Source: Dehalococcoidia bacterium
GTDB taxonomy: Bacteria > Chloroflexota > Dehalococcoidia > Tepidiformales > Tepidiformaceae
Reading direction: 5' to 3'
NCBI GenBank assembly: GCA_022451885.1
Contig: JAKUNN010000004.1
Location: forward strand, 1 to 32,650
Length of the DNA stretch: 32,650 nucleotides
Shown here: positions 27,214-32,650 of the stretch, in pieces
Numbering within the stretch: position 1 is the stretch's first letter
How the letters are laid out: each line of letters opens with the position of its first letter
Made by a program: the position numbers and the translations under genes
Notes under the pieces: model-generated
Databases searched by the model: none
Told to the model about the DNA's origin: nothing
Seen by the model: only the letters and a program-made list of their open reading frames with translations

Positions 27214-27699
27214 TTATTTGTTGCTAGCAGTCTCTTCCATTAGCACTATTGCTGAAGCAGCTATGGCTGCCCCTTCTCCCACTGCATCTAAACCGTCATT
27301 ACTTTTGGCCTTAATACTTACATCGTCAATTTCAATTGCGAGTATTCCTGCAATTTGACTGCGTATCGTTCCGATATAAGGTGCAAGTTTAGGTTTTTTT
27401 GCCTTAATGGTCGCATCGATATTGATGAGCTTGAGGCCTTTATCCTTAGCCAATTTGATTGCGGTTTCTAAAAAATAGCTACTACTCATATTTAGCCATT
27501 TTTCGTCATTGTCTGGGAAATGTGTGCCGATATCTCCCAGCGCAGCAGCTCCCAGAATTGCGTCTGTAATTGCGTGTAAAAGGACATCTGCATCACTGTG
27601 CCCTTTTAATTGAGGGCCTTCCTCGATTAAAATTCCTCCTAATAACAGTGGCTTGCCGTTTGTTGTACGGTGTATATCTTCGCCAAAACCTATACGCAT
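27214..27699 (-). CDS. ispF: 2-C-methyl-D-erythritol 2,4-cyclodiphosphate synthase
   Basis: The fifth enzyme of the MEP isoprenoid pathway. The start at 27699 (161 residues) is chosen because it overlaps the ispD stop as TGATG and gives MRIGFGEDIH; a longer start at 27723 would add eight residues. The metal ligands are D8, H10 and H42 in the standard places (FGEDIH and GHSDADVLLHAI), and GDIGTHFPD and the C-terminal GLDAVGEGAAIAASAIVLM fit the family. It is translated directly after ispD, which makes the preceding CDP-ME precursor. Confidence 0.96.
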   Translation of the reverse strand: MRIGFGEDIHRTTNGKPLLLGGILIEEGPQLKGHSDADVLLHAITDAILGAAALGDIGTHFPDNDEKWLNMSSSYFLETAIKLAKDKGLKLINIDATIKAKKPKLAPYIGTIRSQIAGILAIEIDDVSIKAKSNDGLDAVGEGAAIAASAIVLMEETASNK

Positions 27700-28379
27700 C
27701 AATTGTTCGCTCTCTGTTCCCAAATAGTTCGGGCAATAATTAAGTCCATTGGTTGTGTAATTTTAATATTCTCTGAACTACCTTCTACTATATGTATTAT
27801 CCCATTGCTTTTTTCAAGCATCGTAATATCGTCTGACACATCTATTTTCGTTGCTTCGGCTGAACTAAGCCAATCCGTTTTTCTAACCACTTGTGGTGTT
27901 TGAGCTGCTCTTAGGTCTTCACGATTTAAGTTTTCAATCACATCCTTTCCAGATATTCGTTTAATGCTGTCATTTAGCGTATTCGTTAGCACTGCAGCTG
28001 TGTTTCCTTTTGCTGCCTCTACACAATCTTCAATCATTTTGACTTCGACAAGAGGGCGCGCACCATCATGAATAACAACATATTGCGTTGATGTGGCTTT
28101 TAAACCTGCTTGAACACTATCCTGTCTTCTTTCACCGCCAGAAACAAAAAGCTTCTTTTTTGTAGATGCCGTATCAATGCATGTAGTTTTCATTTGTTCT
28201 AGTTGGTCAGGTGCGACAACGATAATTATTTGTGCGACTGATGGAGCTTTTGCTATAGCATCGATCGTTCTGACGATTACTGGACGGCCACATAAGTCTT
28301 CTAAGAGCTTGTTACTCCCATATCGTACAGATTGTCCTGCAGCTACTATTACTGCATCCACTAAATCTTTTGTAGCCAT
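27699..28379 (-). CDS. ispD: 2-C-methyl-D-erythritol 4-phosphate cytidylyltransferase
   Basis: It joins CTP and methylerythritol 4-phosphate in the third step of the MEP pathway. Nucleotide-binding block VIVAAGQSVRYGSNKLLEDL begins near residue 10; VIHDGARPLV and AAQTPQVVR are the later substrate-binding blocks and VSDDITMLE matches the usual TDD motif. The length of 226 residues is normal. CGGAG lies five bases before the ATG. The stop overlaps the ispF ATG by one base, so the pair is translationally coupled. It is divergent from the radical SAM gene. Confidence 0.95.
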   Translation of the reverse strand: MATKDLVDAVIVAAGQSVRYGSNKLLEDLCGRPVIVRTIDAIAKAPSVAQIIIVVAPDQLEQMKTTCIDTASTKKKLFVSGGERRQDSVQAGLKATSTQYVVIHDGARPLVEVKMIEDCVEAAKGNTAAVLTNTLNDSIKRISGKDVIENLNREDLRAAQTPQVVRKTDWLSSAEATKIDVSDDITMLEKSNGIIHIVEGSSENIKITQPMDLIIARTIWEQRANN

Positions 28380-28425
28380 TTTTTGCTCCGGTCGTTACAA
28401 AAACAGTACCACTTGCATCCTTAGG

Positions 28426-28454
28426 TTCACCACTAACTCAACCATCGTTAGTAT
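28426..28454 (+). promoter_or_regulatory. Candidate promoter for the radical SAM gene
   Basis: TTCACC (28426-28431) and TAGTAT (28449-28454) with a 17-base spacer. The start would fall near 28461, leaving only about six bases before the ATG, so the message would be almost leaderless. Both boxes are imperfect. Confidence 0.3.
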
Positions 28455-28466
28455 TGTTAGAGACAT

Positions 28467-30350
28467 ATGGTAGAAATTGAACAATTGCTTTCTAATGTAA
28501 CGCGACCTGGCCGCTATAGCGGTGGTGAGTGGAACTCTGTTACGAAATCATGGAGTACTAACACCCATAGGGTTGCTCTTGCTTACCCTGATGTTTACGA
28601 CATTGGTATGTCGAATATGGGACTTGGTATTTTGTACGATCTTTTAAATCAACAGGATGGTGTTCTATGTGAGCGTGTTTTTACACCTTGGTTAGATATG
28701 CAAACACAAATGCGTTCGCAAGATATACCTTTGTGGAGTTTAGAAAATAGACGACCTATCCGTGAGTTCGATATTTTAGGATTCACTTTGCAGTATGAGC
28801 TCACTTTTACAAATGTGTTGACGATGCTTGATTTAGCTAAGATTCCTATTTATTCAAAGGAACGCACCAATGAAGATCCGCTTGTAATTGCTGGTGGTAG
28901 TGCTGCATTCAATCCCGAACCGCTGGCTCCATTTATTGATGCCTTTGTTCTCGGTGAGGGTGAAGATGTCATTTTGGAGATTGCTGATTTGTTACGGGAA
29001 TGGAAAAAATCAAGCACACCTCGCGAAGAGAGATTAAAAGATCTACTCCTTGTGCCCGGCGTTTATGTTCCTGCTTTTTATGATGCAAAATATAACGATG
29101 AAGGTCACTTTATTGGCCTTGAATCGTTACATCCTAGTGCGCCTGAAAAAATTAAGCGTCGAGTAGTAGATGTTTTGCCACCTGCATTGACTCAGCCAAT
29201 TGTTCCTTTTTTACAAACAGTACATGATCGTGCTGCTGTAGAAATTCAACGTGGCTGTACGCAAGGGTGTCGTTTTTGCCAAGCCGGGATGATCTATAGA
29301 CCGACACGAGAACGAAGCCCTGAAGAGGTTGTTAAGGCTACGGAGTCGTTATTGAAGAATACAGGTTATGACGAGTTATCTTTGCTTTCCTTAAGTACAA
29401 CGGACCATAGCCGCATAGTTCCGATGGTAGAGGCCTTAACAGCTAAATTTCCTGATTTAAAGATCAGTTTGCCTAGTACAAGAGTTGATAGCTTTTCTGT
29501 AGACGTTGCTAATGCAGTAGCAAAAGGAAAGAAACATACACTTACTCTAGCTCCTGAAGCTGGCAGTCAGCGTCTTCGAAATGCGATTAATAAGTTAGTG
29601 ACTGAAGATGATCTTTTGGGTGCTGCAACTAATGCGTTTAGTCGTGGTTGGACAAGTATAAAGATGTATTACATGGTTGGGCTCCCGTCTGAAACGATTA
29701 GTGATGTTGAGGGGATTTTGGATATGGGGCTTCGAGTGAAGCAAATAGGCCGAGATTTAATTGGTAAGCGTGCGAAAGTCCGTGTTAGTACTAGTAACCA
29801 TGTTCCGAAACCACATGCTCCATTTCAATGGGCAAGGCAGGAAACTGCAGATGAGCTTAGTCCTAAACATATTTTATTAAGAGATGGTTGTCGTAAGGCT
29901 GGGATTGAATTTTCCTGGAATGATCCTGCAGATTCATTTGTCGAGGCTGTTTTAAGCCGTGGGGATAGACGCGTTGCAGAAGCGGTTTTTCATGCATGGC
30001 GGCGTGGCGCGACATTTGATGCGTGGAGTGAGAGTTTTTCACCTAAGTTGTGGGATGGAGCATTTTCCGATGCTGAGCTTGATCCAAGTTGGTTCGCACA
30101 TAGGGAGTGGGATACGTTTGAGCCGTTACCTTGGGATCATATAGAGAGTGGGGTTTCCAAAGCATATTTAAGGGGGCAATGGACGGATGTGTTCCGTGAG
30201 CACAATGTTGGCGACTGTCACCATGGTGGTTGTAATGTTTGTGGTCTTCAGAATGTTCCTGTCGCAGATTGTGTTAGCAAGCTCGGTGATCTGATAGCGG
30301 AGAAAAAGTCTAAGAAGTTCTCTGATCATGAGTTTCTCGAATTAGTTTGA
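28467..30350 (+). CDS. Radical SAM protein of the TIGR03960 type (B12-binding-like N-terminus)
   Basis: A 627-residue protein. The N-terminal region (about 35-200) includes VALAYPDVYDIGMSNMGLGI and resembles the cobalamin-binding-like domain of this family. The radical SAM cluster motif is CTQGCRFC with C264, C268 and C271, followed by a TIM-barrel core containing LSLLSLSTTDHSRI, SLPSTRVDSF and TLAPEAGSQRLR. The C-terminal part has a cysteine-rich knot, CHHGGCNVCG. TIGR03960 proteins are usually fused to or followed by a DUF2344 (TIGR03936) protein; here the next gene is DinB-like, so the partner is absent. The substrate is unknown; a role in RNA or cofactor modification has been guessed for the family, not shown. 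Confidence 0.9.
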   Translation: MVEIEQLLSNVTRPGRYSGGEWNSVTKSWSTNTHRVALAYPDVYDIGMSNMGLGILYDLLNQQDGVLCERVFTPWLDMQTQMRSQDIPLWSLENRRPIREFDILGFTLQYELTFTNVLTMLDLAKIPIYSKERTNEDPLVIAGGSAAFNPEPLAPFIDAFVLGEGEDVILEIADLLREWKKSSTPREERLKDLLLVPGVYVPAFYDAKYNDEGHFIGLESLHPSAPEKIKRRVVDVLPPALTQPIVPFLQTVHDRAAVEIQRGCTQGCRFCQAGMIYRPTRERSPEEVVKATESLLKNTGYDELSLLSLSTTDHSRIVPMVEALTAKFPDLKISLPSTRVDSFSVDVANAVAKGKKHTLTLAPEAGSQRLRNAINKLVTEDDLLGAATNAFSRGWTSIKMYYMVGLPSETISDVEGILDMGLRVKQIGRDLIGKRAKVRVSTSNHVPKPHAPFQWARQETADELSPKHILLRDGCRKAGIEFSWNDPADSFVEAVLSRGDRRVAEAVFHAWRRGATFDAWSESFSPKLWDGAFSDAELDPSWFAHREWDTFEPLPWDHIESGVSKAYLRGQWTDVFREHNVGDCHHGGCNVCGLQNVPVADCVSKLGDLIAEKKSKKFSDHEFLELV

Positions 30351-30368
30351 TATAAGGGGCACCAGTTT

Positions 30369-30887
30369 TTGAGTAGTATGAATGAGGATGCATTACTAGC
30401 ACGAATTAGATCTGTAGTAGATGATTTTGTTTGGGCCTTACATGATTTATCTCCTGAGTTGCTACATTATCAACGTAAAGAGACTAATTCAGGATCCGAT
30501 AATTGGTCTATCCATCAACATCTTTCTCATGTAGTAGATCTTGAGAAACAAGTTAGTCTACCCCTACTCAGATGGTTGGTTCTACCCGATATGCTTGAGC
30601 CTGCCCCATATAGTCGTAAGGAGTGGCTAGCGGATCGATATGATCAAAGTTTGCCATCACCTCATTTGATTGTTGAATTGAATCGAGTGCGTGAGGAAGA
30701 ATTTGAAATTCTTACCGAAATCCCTCAAGAGAATTGGTATAACTTACGGGAAGCATCTGCATGGGGTCCTGTTACTTGTCAGTGGGTTGCAGAATTAATT
30801 TACAGACATAGCCTAGACCATTTGCATTGTATTATGGCTATCATTCAAGAACGCCACTTGGATGCAGTGATATCTAAAGAATCGTAG
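30369..30887 (+). CDS. DinB/YfiT-like protein
   Basis: A 172-residue four-helix-bundle protein of the DinB superfamily. The likely metal ligands are H54 (with H49 and H51 nearby, in SIHQHLSHVVDLE) and the HSLDHLH block with H147 and H151. The TTG at 30369 is the best start because AAGGGG (30354-30359) lies 9 bases before it; the ATG at 30378 is too far. DinB-like proteins include thiol-dependent transferases and many of unknown role. It follows the radical SAM gene by 18 bases and precedes the CitE-like gene by 11, so the three are probably one operon. Confidence 0.8.
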   Translation: MSSMNEDALLARIRSVVDDFVWALHDLSPELLHYQRKETNSGSDNWSIHQHLSHVVDLEKQVSLPLLRWLVLPDMLEPAPYSRKEWLADRYDQSLPSPHLIVELNRVREEEFEILTEIPQENWYNLREASAWGPVTCQWVAELIYRHSLDHLHCIMAIIQERHLDAVISKES

Positions 30888-30898
30888 TTGGAGTCCTA

Positions 30899-31744
30899 AT
30901 GTTTTTTCGTTCGATATTGTCAGTTGATATTTCATTAGAGGAAGAAGAATTTCAAATAGCTCACCAAAATGCTATTAGTGCTCAACCTGACGCAATCCTA
31001 ATTTCTTTAACTCAGTCAGAAGTCGATATTAAAATTCAACGAGAGAGAGCTGAGCTTGTACTTTCTGCTACAAGTGAAGCCGGTATTTATACCATAGGCG
31101 TTCCTAATCACCCGCGCACAGGTTTACTGAGGTCTGATTTGAATACCATCGTCTCGAAGGATTTAAAAGCGATTTTTTTACCAGATATTGGTGAACCACA
31201 AGATATTCGAGATGCAGCTGTGTTATTGCGTGAATTTGAATTGGCGAGAGGCTTTGAGCCAGGAACAATTTCTCTTTTTCCAATAATTAGTAGTGCACGT
31301 GCACTTTTAAGAGCGTTTGAAATTGTGTCGGCAGCTCCACGTGTTGGGGGACTTATCCTTGATATTGATGGATATGCTCATGATGTACGTGCGCGTTTTG
31401 AACAACGAGGTTCTCGATTAGCATGGGCTCGAGGTAATGCGGTTGCAGTTGCGCGTGCCCTGATTAAATTGCCAATCGTGAAGGGTGATGATCTCGAATT
31501 AAGGGAGTTAGCAAATACGGGCTTCGAGGGAGTTATTTTTGAAGATCCTAAAATGGTTACAGTGGTAAATGATGTTTTTACTCCGACAGATACTGAGATT
31601 GAAGAGGCCCATGCTGTACGTAGAGCCTTTACTGAAAAGGATGAAAATGCTTTGGTTGCTCGTTTAGGTGGGAGTTTCATTGATGAGTATAAGGCACGCA
31701 AGGCTGAGCAAATTATCGATCCGATTCCCGGGGAAGATACCTAA
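30899..31744 (+). CDS. HpcH/HpaI (CitE-like) aldolase-family protein with altered active site
   Basis: A 281-residue TIM-barrel protein whose block order follows the CitE/HpcH family: NHPRTGLLRSDL (70-81), KAIFLPDIGEPQDI (90-103), ISLFPIISSARALLRAFEIV (124-143) and GGLILDIDGYAHDV (150-163). The family's key residues are largely missing. The arginine of the usual VRxN block is replaced, the lysine of LPK is aspartate (D96), and the metal-binding glutamate of the IET block is serine (S131), although an acidic pair D155/D157 remains. I infer a non-aldolase or non-catalytic relative rather than a normal enzyme. GGAG lies five bases before the ATG. Its stop overlaps the convergent glycerate kinase gene by 4 bases. 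Confidence 0.7.
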   Translation: MFFRSILSVDISLEEEEFQIAHQNAISAQPDAILISLTQSEVDIKIQRERAELVLSATSEAGIYTIGVPNHPRTGLLRSDLNTIVSKDLKAIFLPDIGEPQDIRDAAVLLREFELARGFEPGTISLFPIISSARALLRAFEIVSAAPRVGGLILDIDGYAHDVRARFEQRGSRLAWARGNAVAVARALIKLPIVKGDDLELRELANTGFEGVIFEDPKMVTVVNDVFTPTDTEIEEAHAVRRAFTEKDENALVARLGGSFIDEYKARKAEQIIDPIPGEDT

Positions 31745-32650
31745 GATATGTACTCCTTAGCCCATTGCTGAGCTGCTTGTTCTAAGAACAAGCTTGCTTT
31801 AGACATGGATTGCTCTTTGTCGATTGTACTGTCGGTAATCGTCCAAATATCCTTGTCTTTAGAAGCTGTTTCTCCAGTAAATATGATGCATGGCTTATTC
31901 TGTTCTTGGCACAGCTTCTTAATTCGACCAGTCGTTTTTCCGTTTGAAGACTGTTTGTCATATCGTCCTTCCCCCGTAATTACTATATCCGCTTTATGTA
32001 AGTGTTTTTCCAAGTTGATCGTGTGGGCTACAAAGTCGAAGCCGCTGCGGATCTCAGCACCTAAAAATGCGCTTAATCCAGCTGCTAGCCCTCCTGCTGC
32101 ACCACCACCCTCAATTTTTGAAACATCTATACCTAACGAGGTTTTTACTATTTCCGCAAGATGCCTTAAACCTTCTTCAATAAATATAATTTGCTGAGAT
32201 GTTGCACCTTTTTGAGGTCCGAAGATTGTTGCTGCGCCCATGGGACCTAAAAGAGGATTTTTAACATCACTTGCTACTTGGAAAGTTGTATTTTTTATTT
32301 CAAGCGAAGGCTGCCAGTTTATTTCAAATAGTTTGTGTAGCTCACTAATACCTGGCCCAATTGTATTCCCATCGCTATCGAGGAAATGTGCACCTAAAAC
32401 TTTAGCCATGCCAATACCTCCGTCACTACTTGCGCTCCCGCCAAGGCCTATAATTATCTGTTCACTTTTTTCGTGCAGTGCAGCATTAATTAGATCACCG
32501 ACGCCGGCTGATCCTGAAGTGATAGGATCTCTTTTAAGTGTGGGGATGAGTGCAAGGCCATTGGCTTTGGCTGCTTCTATTAGAACGATGTTTTTGTCGT
32601 TAAGCCTCAGATAGTTTGCGTAAATCATATCGCCTAACGGATTCTGTACC
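31741..32650 (-). CDS. Glycerate kinase, GarK/GlxK type (cut by right edge)
   Basis: It phosphorylates glycerate with ATP, linking glycolate or sugar-acid breakdown to glycolysis. About 302 residues are visible from the C-terminus; the frame stays open to the window edge with VQNPLGDMIYANY, so the first 70-80 residues of the usual 370-390 are outside. Family blocks are intact: EAAKANGLALIP, GLGGSASSDGGIGMA (nucleotide-binding), DVKNPLLGPMGAATIFGPQK, GGGAAGGLAAGL, VITGEGRYDKQSSNGKTTG and the C-terminal CIIFTGE. It is convergent with the CitE-like gene. Confidence 0.93.
   Translation of the reverse strand, partial: VQNPLGDMIYANYLRLNDKNIVLIEAAKANGLALIPTLKRDPITSGSAGVGDLINAALHEKSEQIIIGLGGSASSDGGIGMAKVLGAHFLDSDGNTIGPGISELHKLFEINWQPSLEIKNTTFQVASDVKNPLLGPMGAATIFGPQKGATSQQIIFIEEGLRHLAEIVKTSLGIDVSKIEGGGAAGGLAAGLSAFLGAEIRSGFDFVAHTINLEKHLHKADIVITGEGRYDKQSSNGKTTGRIKKLCQEQNKPCIIFTGETASKDKDIWTITDSTIDKEQSMSKASLFLEQAAQQWAKEYIS

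Noticed and set aside
27200-27230. AT-rich partial palindrome between rpoC and ispF as a bidirectional terminator
   Set aside because: The stem would contain only A-T pairs and is too weak to call a terminator.
1-32650. Mobile elements, CRISPR arrays, attachment sites or tRNA genes
   Set aside because: No transposase or integrase frames, no regularly spaced direct repeats and no cloverleaf-like sequence were seen in the intergenic regions.

Overview
This is an AT-leaning, gene-dense piece of a bacterial chromosome carrying housekeeping genes and a few small accessory genes, with no sign of mobile DNA, CRISPR arrays or tRNAs. The long RpoC insertion, the RpoB sequence, the lone 5S rRNA gene, the nickel superoxide dismutase with its own maturation protease and the compact overlapping genes together suggest a marine Chloroflexota (Dehalococcoidia, SAR202-like). 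That placement is inference from sequence feel (moderate confidence). A divergent actinobacterium is the main alternative.

Layout. 1-3426: tail of an unknown gene, RNase HII, an FmdB-type zinc ribbon protein and a K+-dependent membrane pyrophosphatase. 3436-4332: a promoter followed by a c-di-AMP (ydaO-type) riboswitch and intrinsic terminator that run directly into a 72-residue zinc-ribbon gene, then a structured leader and a 94-residue unknown gene. 4357-8010: a Tat-exported lipoprotein solute-binding protein, pterin carbinolamine dehydratase, a four-cluster ferredoxin and an aldo/keto reductase. 8030-9346: promoter, sodN, a perfect hairpin, sodX, then a convergent Nudix hydrolase. 9440-11968: the ribE-ribBA-ribH operon (minus strand) under an FMN riboswitch. 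11958-14375: a DEDDh exonuclease, a gamma-glutamylcyclotransferase-like protein, and a ferritin-VIT iron transporter fusion.

14389-27203: information-processing block: 5S rRNA with its own promoter, an S1-domain protein overlapping clpC, then rpoB overlapping rpoC. 27214-28379: ispD-ispF of the MEP isoprenoid pathway (minus strand). 28467-32650: a B12-binding-type radical SAM protein, a DinB-like protein, a CitE/HpcH-like protein lacking several expected catalytic residues, and a glycerate kinase cut by the right edge.

Common themes are oxidative stress and iron handling (NiSOD, ferritin-VIT, ferredoxin), cofactor supply (riboflavin, pterin, isoprenoids) and RNA-based control (two riboswitches plus several regulatory hairpins). 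The most interesting point is the c-di-AMP riboswitch controlling a tiny zinc-ribbon gene immediately after a K+-dependent pyrophosphatase.
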